In this document: in pieces, positions 23,761 through 32,379 of the stretch
How the letters are laid out: each line of letters opens with the position of its first letter
How positions within the stretch are numbered: position 1 is the stretch's first letter
NCBI RefSeq assembly: GCF_003851045.1
Contig: NZ_BFBX01000025.1
Location: 1-40,970 of the forward strand
Length of the DNA stretch: 40,970 nt
Direction of reading: 5' to 3'
Source of the DNA: Paenibacillus sp. 598K
GTDB lineage: Bacteria > Bacillota > Bacilli > Paenibacillales > Paenibacillaceae
Program-made: the position numbers and the translations under genes
The notes under the pieces: generated by a model
Database searches by the model: none
Told to the model about the DNA's origin: nothing
The model's input: only the letters and a program-made list of their open reading frames with translations

Positions 23761-24306
23761 TCAATGCTTCAACACCGACAACAGAATCTCGTTGGGCCCG
23801 GAGATGACGGTCACCTCGTCCGCGAACGGCACGTCCCGGACGAAGATCGTCTCGCCGATCTCCATCGCGCTAATGTCCACCTCGACCGTAGCCGGCAGAT
23901 GCTGAGGCAACGCCTCGACCTCCACGTACGGATCCTGGATCTGGACGACGCCGCCATAGCGGGTGCCGTTCGGCGTGCCTGTGAACTTCACCGGCAGCTT
24001 GGTGCGGATGATGCCATCGGTCTGGACGAGCTGGAAGTCGACATGCAGCAGCTCGCGGGTGACCGGGTTGCGCTGGAGATCCTCCAGCATGACGGTGAGC
24101 GGCTGCTCGCCCTCCAGGTTTAGCTGGATGAAGCCCGAGCCTCCCTGCTTGAGCCACCGCTTGAAGTCGCCGGTCGATATATGAATGTGCCGATTGTCCG
24201 CGTGTCTGCCGAAGACGACGCCAGGCAACCGCCCCTCCTGACGCAGGTTTCGCAGGCCCGAAGGGTTCAGCTTGGGGCGCAGTTCCGTATGAATTAATGC
24301 TGTCAT
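23761..24306 (-). CDS. ctc: Ribosomal protein L25 / general stress protein Ctc
   Basis: This 181-residue protein is of the long L25 (TL5/Ctc) form. The N-terminal 5S-rRNA-binding domain includes GLRNLRQEGRLPGVVFG, and MLEDLQRNPVTRELLHVDFQLV leads into the C-terminal beta domain (LPVKFTGTPNGTRYGGVVQIQ, VEALPQHLPATVEVDIS). AGGAGAGG lies upstream of the ATG. The protein binds 5S rRNA in the large ribosomal subunit; in Bacillus the ctc gene is stress-induced. A TTTACA-N16-GATAAA pair on the minus strand near 24391-24433 could drive it; no clear sigma-B boxes are seen. It stands alone between two sugar loci, sharing its terminator with the galactan operon. Confidence 0.93.
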   Translation of the reverse strand: MTALIHTELRPKLNPSGLRNLRQEGRLPGVVFGRHADNRHIHISTGDFKRWLKQGGSGFIQLNLEGEQPLTVMLEDLQRNPVTRELLHVDFQLVQTDGIIRTKLPVKFTGTPNGTRYGGVVQIQDPYVEVEALPQHLPATVEVDISAMEIGETIFVRDVPFADEVTVISGPNEILLSVLKH

Positions 24307-24454
24307 GTTTTACCTCTCCTTTGTATGAGTGATCTTCGCGCTATTAGCAGCCGTTGAACCTCCCCCGATTGGGGACAAATAGAGAAACATAACATCGCAA
24401 CCTCCATCCCTTTTATCATCGCGAGACATTAAATGTAAAAACCCGCAAATACAG

Positions 24455-24488
24455 ACGAAGGCACTCCGCTCGCGAAGAGCGGAATGCC
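24455..24488 (-). terminator. Probable terminator of the minus-strand sugar importer operon
   Basis: GGCACTCCGCTC (24460-24471) pairs with GAGCGGAATGCC (24477-24488), with one mismatch and a 5-nt loop. On the minus strand it falls about 55 nt after the last permease gene. The following TTCGTCTGTATTTGCGGG then TTTTT is a weak tail. It separates the importer from ctc. Confidence 0.55.
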
Positions 24489-24541
24489 TATGGGTTTCAT
24501 ATACCATATCATAATTTGACAGTTCTGTCACGGGATCGATC

Positions 24542-25423
24542 TTACTTGACCGCACCCTCTGTCAGGCCAGCGACGATATAGCGATGGAAGAAAATATAGA
24601 GCACGATCATCGGCAGCGTGATGAGCGCGAGCGCCGAGAAGAGCAGCTTGTAATCGGTCATGTAACGACTGGAGAAAGCCAGCAAGCCGACGGGAATCGT
24701 CTTCAGCGCATCGTTCTGGATGTAGAGCATCGCGAGCAGCAGCTCGTTCCACGTATTGAGCGCCGAGAAGATGCCGACAGTCGCCAGCGAGGGCATCAGC
24801 AACGGGAAGACGATCCGCTGGAACAGCACCCAGTCGTTGCAGCCGTCCATACGCGCAGCCTCGATAAGATCCTTGGGGATCGAATCGAGATACGCCTTGA
24901 GCAGGAAAATCGCCAGCGGCAGGCCGACACCGATATAGGGCAGGATGAGCCCCAGATGTGTATCCTTGAGATTCAACTGCTCGAAAATATAGCTCTGCGC
25001 GATAAAAAACGACTGCAGCGGCATGAACAGACCGAATAAAAACAGAAGCAGCATCAGCCCGCTGCCGCGAAAGCGCAGCTTGCTGAAGGCAAACGCGGCC
25101 ATGCTGGCGAACAGCAGGATGCCGACGAGCGACAGCCCGGTCACGATGACGCTGTTCTTGGCGTAAGTGCTCATATTGCCAACTTCCCAGGCATCGATCC
25201 AGTTCTGGAAGTTGATCCGCTCCGGCAGCGCGAAGGGGGTGGTGAAAATATCGATATTTTCCCGGAAGGAGGAGAGCAATAGCCAGATCAACGGGTAGAA
25301 GGTTCCAAGCGAGATCAGGATCATCACGATATAATACACAAACCGGGCCTGCTTCCGCTTGCGGGAAGCGGTCGCGTAACTCCGGTTCGACTCTTGCAGC
25401 TTTAAGGCAGCACTCGACACCAC
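24542..25423 (-). CDS. Sugar ABC transporter permease, MalG type
   Basis: This permease of about 293 residues has a basic N-terminus (ASRKRKQARF), the first helix VYYIVMILISLGTFYPLIWLLL and the EAA loop IEAARMDGCNDWVLFQRIVFPLLMPSL, followed by the MalG-type end FFHRYIVAGLTEGAVK. Start choice is uncertain: GTG at 25421-25423 has GGAGG 5 nt upstream, GTG 25420 has it at 8 nt, and GTG 25429 has it only 1 nt away. It is the third gene of a binding protein-permease-permease operon with no ATPase of its own. The sugar is not evident from the sequence, but the divergent secreted proteins and the kinase/GH4 pair are probably part of the same pathway. Confidence 0.88.
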   Translation of the reverse strand: MVSSAALKLQESNRSYATASRKRKQARFVYYIVMILISLGTFYPLIWLLLSSFRENIDIFTTPFALPERINFQNWIDAWEVGNMSTYAKNSVIVTGLSLVGILLFASMAAFAFSKLRFRGSGLMLLLFLFGLFMPLQSFFIAQSYIFEQLNLKDTHLGLILPYIGVGLPLAIFLLKAYLDSIPKDLIEAARMDGCNDWVLFQRIVFPLLMPSLATVGIFSALNTWNELLLAMLYIQNDALKTIPVGLLAFSSRYMTDYKLLFSALALITLPMIVLYIFFHRYIVAGLTEGAVK

Positions 25424-25452
25424 AGGCACCTCCAGAGAAGTTGATCGTTCAT

Positions 25453-26328
25453 TCAGTATTCCAGCGTGTTGCCCTTACCCTTCAGCTTGCCGGCCACCAG
25501 GCCGATCACAGCGATCACGACCGTCAGGATCACCGCCAGCGCCGAGCCATAGCCGATGCTCATATGACTGAATACGACCTTGACGAGGTACGTCGGTACG
25601 ATCTCCGTCGCATTGTACGGCCCGCCATTGGTCATGACGTAGAACAGGTCGAAGGACTGGAAGCCGGTCAGCACGCAGAGCATGATGGCGGTATCGACGA
25701 GGCTGCGGATCATCGGGATCTTGATGCGGAAAAATATCGTCGCTTCATTCGCGCCATCCAGAAAGGCGGACTCATAGATCTCCTTGGAGATGCGCGAGAT
25801 GCCGGAGTAGAAGATCGTCATGTAAAACCCGGCGTATACCCAACCCGAGACGACGCAGATCGCCAGCAGCGCGGTGTCCGGATTGCCGAGCCACACCTGC
25901 GCCCAGCTCTCCAGCCCGACCGACCGCAGCACGGTGTTAATCAAGCCAAAATCCGAGTTGTAGACGAAGCGCCATAGATAGGAGACGACGATCATCGGCA
26001 GCATAACGGGCGTGAACAGCGCGATCCGAAACAGGCTGCTGCCCTTGCGCCCCATCGTGATCAAGCCTGCAAGCCCCAGGCCGACCAGCACCTCGACGAC
26101 AACCGTCACCGCGATATAGATCAGGATATGGGTATACGAGCTCAGATAGATCTTGTCGCCAAAGGCGCGCGTATAATTGTCGATGCCGGTGAAGCTCATC
26201 TCGCCGTAGCCGTTCCAGTCAAAGAAGCTGAAGGCAAACGTCATCACGATCGGCACCAGGATCGTAAACGCAAAGATGAGGACAGCAGGGGCGACAAACA
26301 GGTACGGCGATAATTTGCGCAAAGACAT
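25453..26328 (-). CDS. Sugar ABC transporter permease, MalF type
   Basis: This 291-residue protein has a first helix LSPYLFVAPAVLIFAFTILVPIVMTFAF, several further membrane segments, and the EAA loop YESAFLDGANEATIFFRIKIPMIR. VMTNGGPYNATEIVPTYLVK before the last helix is typical of MalF-type sugar permeases. GGAGG lies 7 nt before the ATG. It follows the binding-protein gene after an intergenic hairpin and precedes the MalG-type partner. Confidence 0.9.
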   Translation of the reverse strand: MSLRKLSPYLFVAPAVLIFAFTILVPIVMTFAFSFFDWNGYGEMSFTGIDNYTRAFGDKIYLSSYTHILIYIAVTVVVEVLVGLGLAGLITMGRKGSSLFRIALFTPVMLPMIVVSYLWRFVYNSDFGLINTVLRSVGLESWAQVWLGNPDTALLAICVVSGWVYAGFYMTIFYSGISRISKEIYESAFLDGANEATIFFRIKIPMIRSLVDTAIMLCVLTGFQSFDLFYVMTNGGPYNATEIVPTYLVKVVFSHMSIGYGSALAVILTVVIAVIGLVAGKLKGKGNTLEY

Positions 26329-26376
26329 TTTGTGGCCTCCAGTTGCGTTTTTGGATCAACCTCATAATGCAAAATG

Positions 26377-26418
26377 GAGGCCGCAGACCTTGCGGAAAGC
26401 AGGCTTGGCTGCGGCCTC
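26377..26418 (-). other. Intergenic hairpin between binding-protein and permease genes
   Basis: GAGGCCGCAG (26377-26386) pairs perfectly with CTGCGGCCTC (26409-26418) across a 22-nt loop, with no T-run after it. Such hairpins between a binding-protein gene and the permease genes often stabilise the upstream mRNA, so that more binding protein than membrane protein is made. Confidence 0.55.
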
Positions 26419-26430
26419 AGGGAACCAGCG

Positions 26431-27708
26431 TTATTTTTTGAGCGGCGCGATCGTGTTCTCCAGCTCCTTGAGCGCATCCTCCGGCGACTTGGCGCCGCCG
26501 ATGACCTGCGATGTCGCCATGTTGAGCGCGTTGGCCACCTCGATGGAATAGCCTGTATCCGGCGGGGACACCAGCTCTGGCGCATCCTGCATCAGATCCG
26601 TCAGGCTGACGGAGATCGGATGCGTATTGTCGCGATCCAGTCCGGTCTTGGTGATTGGCACCGCGCCTGCAGCCGACAGCTTGGCCGAGGAAGCATCGGA
26701 GCTGTACAGCTTCATGAAGTCGATGGCCTCATCGATGAGCGCCGATTTCGAGTTGACGACCATGCCGTTGAGGACGCCGATGACGCTCTCCTGATTGCCC
26801 TTACCGCCGGCGATCGTCGGCGTGTTGAAGTAACCGAGCTCCAGATCCGGCGCTTCAGATGCCGCTTCCGGGACCAGCCAGCTGCCGATCGGGTGCATTG
26901 CCGCCTTGCCGGTAAGGAAGAGCATGTCGGATTCATTGTCGGCGATCGCGTTAATATTGTCGTTCAGATAGCCTTTGTCCCACAGCTCCTGGACCAACGC
27001 GTACGCCGCGATGAAGTCGTCGTTCAGGAACGGCTGCTCCAGCTGCAACGCATCGCTATACGCCTGCTCGCCGACGACCCGGGAAATAATATGGCCGACC
27101 CAGTTGCCCGCCGTCCATAGATCGAGGTTGCCGACCGTAATCGGGGTGATGCCGGCGTTTTTGATCGTCTCCGACACCTCGAGGAATTGCTCCCAGGTGG
27201 TCGGCACCGAAAGGTTGAGCGAATCGAAGATTTTCTTGTTATAGAAGATGACATTGGTAACATCGCCTGCGGTCGGTACCATATACGTCTTGCCGTCGAC
27301 CTTCATGCCGTTGAAGGTACCCTCCTCGAACATGTCGCCGAGCCCGGACTGCTGCAGCTGCTCCGTGATGTCTGCGGCGAAGCCGTCCTTGATGCGGGTC
27401 TGCAGCCGCTCCCCCGCCCATTCGAAGTACAGATCCGGCGGCGTCTTGCCGCTCAGCAGATTCGGCAAGCCGATCGTCTGATAGGTGTCGTCGTCCTGAT
27501 ATGTAAACTCGACCTTGACGCCCGGATGCTGGCTTTCGAACTCGTCGCCGATCTCCTCCCATACCTTGATCAGCGCCTCGCCCGGCGAGCCCATCGCGAT
27601 GCGCAGCACCTTATCCCCATTGCTTGCCGTGCTGTTGTCGCTGCTGCATCCCGCTGCCGCGGTGACGACAACGGTCAGTGATACCAGTCCTGCTAGCCAT
27701 TTCTTCAT
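26431..27708 (-). CDS. Sugar ABC transporter substrate-binding lipoprotein
   Basis: This 425-residue lipoprotein has a signal peptide (KKWLAGLVSLTVVVTAAAGC, lipobox Cys21) and a family-1 sugar-binding body: VLRIAMGSPGEALIKVWEEIG, HPGVKVEFTYQDDDTYQT, LPNLLSGKTPPDLYFEWAGE, PTTWEQFLEVSETIKNAGITPI and KAAMHPIGSWLVPEA. The ATG at 27706-27708 has AGGAG 8 nt upstream; a longer frame to 27762 has none. It is the first gene of the importer operon and is driven by the promoter at 27871-27900. The ligand is unknown, although the PDLYFEWAGE and GSWLV positions are those used for oligosaccharides in related proteins. Confidence 0.9.
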   Translation of the reverse strand: MKKWLAGLVSLTVVVTAAAGCSSDNSTASNGDKVLRIAMGSPGEALIKVWEEIGDEFESQHPGVKVEFTYQDDDTYQTIGLPNLLSGKTPPDLYFEWAGERLQTRIKDGFAADITEQLQQSGLGDMFEEGTFNGMKVDGKTYMVPTAGDVTNVIFYNKKIFDSLNLSVPTTWEQFLEVSETIKNAGITPITVGNLDLWTAGNWVGHIISRVVGEQAYSDALQLEQPFLNDDFIAAYALVQELWDKGYLNDNINAIADNESDMLFLTGKAAMHPIGSWLVPEAASEAPDLELGYFNTPTIAGGKGNQESVIGVLNGMVVNSKSALIDEAIDFMKLYSSDASSAKLSAAGAVPITKTGLDRDNTHPISVSLTDLMQDAPELVSPPDTGYSIEVANALNMATSQVIGGAKSPEDALKELENTIAPLKK

Positions 27709-27849
27709 CTTCAACACTCCTTGTTTGTATGGTGCCGTTACCTGCCAGACCACCCGATGCATGCTGCTGTGCAGCGCCCCCCTGCGAAATTGTCATTTTG
27801 CGGACATGCCCACCGTGGCCTATCGACCTTTTACATAACAACTGTCCAC

Positions 27850-27860
27850 TTGTAGTAACA
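27850..27860 (-). promoter_or_regulatory. 11-bp regulatory element at the importer promoter
   Basis: Read in the direction of transcription, TGTTACTACAA lies 10 nt after the -10 box of the binding-protein promoter, covering the first transcribed bases. The identical 11-mer is placed the same way at the divergent promoter (28086-28096). A related half-site occurs at the GntR gene (33129-33139). Confidence 0.6.
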
Positions 27861-27870
27861 ATTTAACTCT

Positions 27871-27900
27871 ATATTAGGACGTTTCTTCATGATGTGTCAA
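27871..27900 (-). promoter_or_regulatory. Promoter of the minus-strand sugar importer operon
   Basis: On the minus strand -35 TTGACA (27895-27900) and -10 TAATAT (27871-27876) are spaced 18 bp. The leader to the binding-protein ATG is about 155 nt. The 27709-28141 gap as a whole is AT-rich and holds the two divergent promoters and their shared 11-mers; I see no gene in it. Confidence 0.65.
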
Positions 27901-28046
27901 TGTATTTTTTCGATGATAGCGTAATCATCATTTTATCATGGCAAGAAACCTTCCCTAGACTATAAAATGTCTCTAAATCCCTTCTGCATATATTATAGAA
28001 TCGATGGAAAAAGTTCACATTATGCTTCCACGTCAAAATAAATTGA

Positions 28047-28076
28047 TTGACAATTTGTCATTAATAAAAATAGAAT
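28047..28076 (+). promoter_or_regulatory. Promoter of the SLH/propeller operon
   Basis: TTGACA (28047-28052) and TAGAAT (28071-28076) are spaced 18 bp. The -35 box overlaps the perfect palindrome TGACAA-T-TTGTCA (28048-28060), a possible second operator. The predicted start is near 28083. Confidence 0.6.
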
Positions 28077-28085
28077 GAACCTATA

Positions 28086-28096
28086 TGTTACTACAA
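28086..28096 (+). promoter_or_regulatory. 11-bp regulatory element at the SLH promoter
   Basis: TGTTACTACAA begins 9 nt after the -10 box of the SLH gene promoter, in the same orientation to transcription as the copy at 27850-27860. Two exact 11-mers at the same promoter position in one intergenic region argue for a common regulator. Confidence 0.6.
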
Positions 28097-28141
28097 ATCG
28101 GGTGACATAGGACGATTGTTGACAATAAGGGAGGCGTAAAC

Positions 28142-29698
28142 ATGTTCATGCAATGGAGGCGCATGGCCGCTCCGCTATCCGCGGTTATGCTGCTAGGCGC
28201 GTTGTACTCTGCAGGATCGGCGTCAGCCGCTGGACCCGAGGCAGAGAAGCTGCCGGAGTGGGCAGCTGCGGAGATGACGTACTGGCAGTCCGCAGGACTG
28301 CTGCAAGGCAATGAGAAGGGCGAACTGCTACCCGCGCAACAGGTAACCCGGGCCGAGCTAGCCGCCATGCTCGATCGGATCTTCCAATTCAACGCACGCA
28401 GCGAGGCAAGCTTCACCGACGTACCGGCTAATGCCTGGTATGCGGACAACGTCAGCAAGGCTGCCGCAGCAGGTATCATCAAAGGAACCGGCGACGGTCG
28501 CTTCCAGCCGCAGAGCATCGTGACCCGCCAGGAAGCGGCGACGATGGCGGCGCGCGCCTTCCATGTATCGCAGGAGAGCGCGTCTGCTGCCCCGTTCGCT
28601 GACGATGCGCAGGTCGGCGCGTGGGCCCGCGAGTCGGTGTACGCCCTGAAGGCCGCCGGCTATGCGCAGGGCAATCCTGCCGGCCAATTCCAGCCACTCC
28701 AGGCGCTGACACGGGCCGAAGCCGTCAAGCTGCTGCACAACATTATGGGCGGACTGATCCATGACGCGAGCGAGCATCGCGAGGTCAACGGCCGCAACCT
28801 GGTCGTCAACACGGCTGGCGGCTCGCTGCTCGGCGCCGATCTGTCCGGCAGCCTGTACCTCGCGCCAGGCCTCGGCGAAGGGGACTTCGCCATCGGACAA
28901 TCGACCATCGCTGGCACGGTCTATGTGCAAGGCGGCGGCGTCCACACCATCACCATCACAGACAGCACGATCGGCCAACTGGTGATCGACCGCGCAGACG
29001 GACCTGTGCGCGTCGTCATCGAGGGCGACTCCGCCATCGACGCGATCCTTATCCAGTCAGAGGATGCGCAGCTCGAGCTCGGCGAGGGCGTCTCGGTCGA
29101 TCAGTGGGAGCTCGATGCCAGCTCGGTACTGGTCAATGGCAAAGCGAAGACGAGCGACACGATCGGCAAGCCAGAAGAGCAAGAGCCAGAAAAAGAAAGC
29201 GAGTCTGGATCGAACAACGGTGGCGGCTACTATGGAGGCGGCACTGTCGTCACGCCAGAGACGCCGAAGACCACTGCTCTCTATACGTATGAGCAAGCGC
29301 AGAGCCAGCTCGCGAATACCGGCGCCGAAGCGCTGGTCAAGCAATACCTGACCTTCCTGGCCGACCCGACGTACACGCCTGCCTTGGCCAGCCCGAAAGC
29401 CCCGATGCCTGATCTGGTCAATGCGAAAACCTTCGTCGACTACCAATTCACGGTCAAGCCGTCGATCTTCCCGTCGATGCGGGACATTAACAGCTCCGTC
29501 CTCAATGCCGCGCGGACGACGCTATGGCTAGGCACCGATGAAGGCGTCACTAAGGTCGACCTGGCCACCAATACGATGACCCCGTACACGACAGCCGAGA
29601 AGCAGCTGGTCGATAATCGGGTGCTGCTGCTCATCGACGATGGCGCAACCGGCGTCTACGTCATCACCGAGACTGGCGTCTCGCATATCTACCACTAA
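28142..29698 (+). CDS. SLH-domain cell-surface protein with a C-terminal propeller-like module
   Basis: This 518-residue protein has a signal peptide (AAPLSAVMLLGALYSAGSASA, cut near residue 29), then three SLH repeats (about 37-84, 90-142, 150-203). The TRAEL, TRQEA and TRAEA motifs are those used to bind pyruvylated cell-wall polymer. Residues 210-340 are strand-rich with repeating hydrophobic pattern (TVYVQGGGVHTITITDSTIG), like a small beta-helix. A Glu/Ser/Gly linker (344-378) leads to a C-terminal module with LWLGTDEGVTKVDLATN and GVYVITETGVSHI, a two-component-regulator-propeller repeat. Before the ATG is GGGAGG at 7 nt. The stop overlaps the next reading frame (TAATG). The protein likely anchors on the cell wall and binds or presents something with its C-terminal module, perhaps the product of the next gene. 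Confidence 0.82.
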   Translation: MFMQWRRMAAPLSAVMLLGALYSAGSASAAGPEAEKLPEWAAAEMTYWQSAGLLQGNEKGELLPAQQVTRAELAAMLDRIFQFNARSEASFTDVPANAWYADNVSKAAAAGIIKGTGDGRFQPQSIVTRQEAATMAARAFHVSQESASAAPFADDAQVGAWARESVYALKAAGYAQGNPAGQFQPLQALTRAEAVKLLHNIMGGLIHDASEHREVNGRNLVVNTAGGSLLGADLSGSLYLAPGLGEGDFAIGQSTIAGTVYVQGGGVHTITITDSTIGQLVIDRADGPVRVVIEGDSAIDAILIQSEDAQLELGEGVSVDQWELDASSVLVNGKAKTSDTIGKPEEQEPEKESESGSNNGGGYYGGGTVVTPETPKTTALYTYEQAQSQLANTGAEALVKQYLTFLADPTYTPALASPKAPMPDLVNAKTFVDYQFTVKPSIFPSMRDINSSVLNAARTTLWLGTDEGVTKVDLATNTMTPYTTAEKQLVDNRVLLLIDDGATGVYVITETGVSHIYH

Positions 29699-29715
29699 TG
29701 GAGAGGGGATTGGGC

Positions 29716-32280
29716 ATGTCTATGATGAAGAAAAATCGCATCGCGCTCACCGTCACGCTGGCCGCTTCCATGCTGTTTACGATGCCGGTATCGTCGGTAT
29801 TCGCCGCGAAGCTGCCATCCGCCAGCTACGACACGATGCAGCTGCATGCAGTGCCGACCAAGCAAGTCACCTATTACAAGGCGGGCGTCGCCAGCCTGCC
29901 GCAGATTCAGTGGATCGAGAGCGTACAGGACCTGGCGTTCCTGCCCGTCCAGACGATCGGCGATGTCACCGCATCGCTGCGCGACAGCTCCGGCGTCTAC
30001 TGGATCGGTACCGAGAACGGGCTGCAGCGCGTCAACTTCGCCGAGCAGGATGCGCGTGACATCGTACAATACTTCGCCGGCCCGCGCTACCTGTACGGCG
30101 GCGACGACCATGTGACCGGGATCGCCAGCGACGGCGCCGACGGCATCTGGGTGCGGACAGCCAGCGGGGTCACCCATATCGCGATGCCCAAGCAGACGAT
30201 GCAGCAGAAGACCGAGACCTACGAACGGATCGTCCGTGATGTGCACGACCGCCGGGGTATGGTCTCCTCCTCCAGCTTCAGCTTCGCCGATCCCACCGCC
30301 GAAGCCGGCGTCGTGAACTACAACTCGCCGAAAGGCATTTTCTCCTCCGTCCCTGCCACCTCGGACAATGACGGCCTGTGGACCGCGATGTATGCGATGG
30401 GCGAGATCTTCCGCTACAAGTCGCTGCAGGAGCAGTATGGTCCCAATCCGGATGAAGCGCAGACCGCTGAGATCCAGAAAGCCAAGAATGCCGCCGTGCG
30501 GGCGACCAAAGCGGTGCTGGTGCTCAGCTATGTATCCGGCCGCGGCAACGGCTTCCCGTCGCGCTCCTATATGCTGACGAGCGAGTATGGAGCACAGACC
30601 AAGGACGAGACCATCTACAGCTTCCAAAATCAAAGCGGCTTCTGGTTCCAGAACATCGTAGGCGAGGATGCAGTCAATCCCAACGGCATCATCCCGAGCC
30701 TGAAAAAAGAAGGCGTCGAGCCGATCGGATACTCGATCGCCCGCGTGACAAAGGATGCGCAAAACAAAAAAGGCTCCCGTCTGTTCCCTAGCGGCGGCAC
30801 CGATGTGATGAACTACAACGGTCTGGGCCTCAGCCAGGAAGCGATCGACGCGCTTAATGAATCGCGTCCCGACGGCCAGAAGCTCGGCATCGACATCAAA
30901 ACGATCGTCGAGGTCGTCGATGGTCAGCCGGTATACCAGGTGCTGCCCGTCATCACCGCTGCTACTAACAACGCCAATGCCGCCGAGGACAAAACAACCG
31001 GCATCAACAACAAGCCGCTGTTCCAGCTGACGGCGCCGGTGTACGAGCAGATCCCGACGTTCTTTAATGAGCTGTTCCCTGAGTCAGTTATCAAGAACGG
31101 CAAGATCGATATGAACCAGATCGTCTACAAGGCCGATACGTCCTCTGATGAAGTGGACGGCCACTATGCGCTGTTCTTCACGGCTTACAAGTATCTGGTC
31201 GGCGACTCGCAGGATCAGGACATGCTGGAGATGAAGGGATATATCGAAGAGGTCACGCATCGCATGACGGAGCTGATCATGAAGGACAATCACTACTACA
31301 TCGAGGACGCGACAGGCAAGTCGACGCAATGGTCGCGCTGGTCGGCGAAATACTTTAACGACAGTCTGCAGGTGATGGAGCAGCAGCTGGAGTGGGCGCA
31401 CAAGGTTGGTGTCGATGCCAATGGCGACGATGCGCTGTCCTACGGCTACGAGGACGGACCGCTGAAGGCGTTGGAGATTATGGCGATCCTCAAGGCCGCG
31501 CTCTACATCACAGCCGGATCGCATCCCGAGACGCAGCAGAAGTATCAGGAGGCGTATGACCTGGCCTTCGCCAGCAGCTACAGCAAGGAAGAGCCTTTCA
31601 TCAACGGCAAGGGTTACATCAACATGGCGCTGGAGTATATCGACCGCAGGCTCGTCCGTCAGGCCACCAATGCGTACAACGACAACGACAATACCGTCGT
31701 TACCCGCGACAGCCTGAAAGAGCCGAGCACCAACGCCAATGCGACGATCCACAACGACTGGACGCAATATATCAACTACTCGGATGAGGAGCTGGCCTGG
31801 TTCCCGACATACATCCTCATCCTGCTGGAGCAAGATCCGGTGCGGCATCAGCAGATCGTCAACGTATTCGACCAATGGTACACCAACGAGGTTCGGGAGA
31901 ACAATCCGTTCTATACGTTCCTGTATCAGCTCGCCCACCCGAACAAGAAGGACATCGATATCGCCTCGGCTGTGCGTTACCTGTACCGCTCGTACGAATA
32001 CATGATCGAATTCAATGTGCAGTGGAACCGTCAGGATGTGCTGTATATCGAGCCTGGGGATCGGGACGAGTCCAATAAGATTCCGAACAAACAGACCAAC
32101 TATGCGCTCACCCCTGATGAGCGGAGAACGATCAAGCATAACAGCAACCCGTTCGAGTCGCGCAGTCAGACGACAGGCGCCAATCCGGGGTACAACTACA
32201 ATACCGGCTCCATGGAAGCCGGCACGGTCTTCACCCTGCCGTATTGGCTGGGCCGTTACTTCGAGATTATTAAGGAGTAG
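29716..32280 (+). CDS. Large secreted propeller/helical-toroid protein, function unknown
   Basis: This 854-residue protein has a signal peptide (NRIALTVTLAASMLFTMPVSSVFA, cut near 30). Residues 60-155 form propeller-type repeats (SGVYWIGTENGLQRVNF, DGIWVRTASGVTHI) that align with the C-terminus of the preceding SLH protein. From ~215 on, motifs SDNDGLWTAMYAMGEIFRY, GFPSRSYM, DTSSDEVDGHYALFFTAYKYLV (474-495), GPLKALEIMAILKAALYIT and NYSDEELAWFPTYILILLEQDP (687-708) suggest an alpha/alpha toroid like those of polysaccharide-active enzymes; I recall similar uncharacterised propeller-plus-toroid proteins. An insert of ~150 residues (about 320-470) splits this domain. I start at 29716 (GAGAGGGG about 7 nt upstream); ATG 29698, overlapping the previous stop, is the alternative. 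A role in glycan binding or cleavage is inferred from context. Confidence 0.75.
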   Translation: MSMMKKNRIALTVTLAASMLFTMPVSSVFAAKLPSASYDTMQLHAVPTKQVTYYKAGVASLPQIQWIESVQDLAFLPVQTIGDVTASLRDSSGVYWIGTENGLQRVNFAEQDARDIVQYFAGPRYLYGGDDHVTGIASDGADGIWVRTASGVTHIAMPKQTMQQKTETYERIVRDVHDRRGMVSSSSFSFADPTAEAGVVNYNSPKGIFSSVPATSDNDGLWTAMYAMGEIFRYKSLQEQYGPNPDEAQTAEIQKAKNAAVRATKAVLVLSYVSGRGNGFPSRSYMLTSEYGAQTKDETIYSFQNQSGFWFQNIVGEDAVNPNGIIPSLKKEGVEPIGYSIARVTKDAQNKKGSRLFPSGGTDVMNYNGLGLSQEAIDALNESRPDGQKLGIDIKTIVEVVDGQPVYQVLPVITAATNNANAAEDKTTGINNKPLFQLTAPVYEQIPTFFNELFPESVIKNGKIDMNQIVYKADTSSDEVDGHYALFFTAYKYLVGDSQDQDMLEMKGYIEEVTHRMTELIMKDNHYYIEDATGKSTQWSRWSAKYFNDSLQVMEQQLEWAHKVGVDANGDDALSYGYEDGPLKALEIMAILKAALYITAGSHPETQQKYQEAYDLAFASSYSKEEPFINGKGYINMALEYIDRRLVRQATNAYNDNDNTVVTRDSLKEPSTNANATIHNDWTQYINYSDEELAWFPTYILILLEQDPVRHQQIVNVFDQWYTNEVRENNPFYTFLYQLAHPNKKDIDIASAVRYLYRSYEYMIEFNVQWNRQDVLYIEPGDRDESNKIPNKQTNYALTPDERRTIKHNSNPFESRSQTTGANPGYNYNTGSMEAGTVFTLPYWLGRYFEIIKE

Positions 32281-32322
32281 CGCGAGCTGCTCGGGCCGGC
32301 AATAACGCTCCGATCTATGACT

Positions 32323-32346
32323 GAGGAGAGGGATACCCCTCTCCTC
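32323..32346. terminator. Hairpin between convergent genes
   Basis: GAGGAGAGGG (32323-32332) pairs with CCCTCTCCTC (32337-32346), a 10-bp perfect stem with a 4-nt loop, between the stop of the propeller gene and the stop of the GntR gene. The T-tail is poor on both strands, so termination strength is uncertain. Confidence 0.5.
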
Positions 32347-32379
32347 GCCTTATCGTCTGTTCCGTTAGGGCGCGCTCTG

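Noticed and set aside
24310..24555. 81-codon minus-strand frame upstream of ctc
   Set aside because: It overlaps the terminator hairpin and the ctc leader, and has no domain or ribosome-binding site.
31084..32139. 351-codon minus-strand open frame
   Set aside because: It is opposite the propeller/toroid protein gene. The repeated hydrophobic/Arg pattern comes from the complementary codons, and there is no ribosome-binding site.
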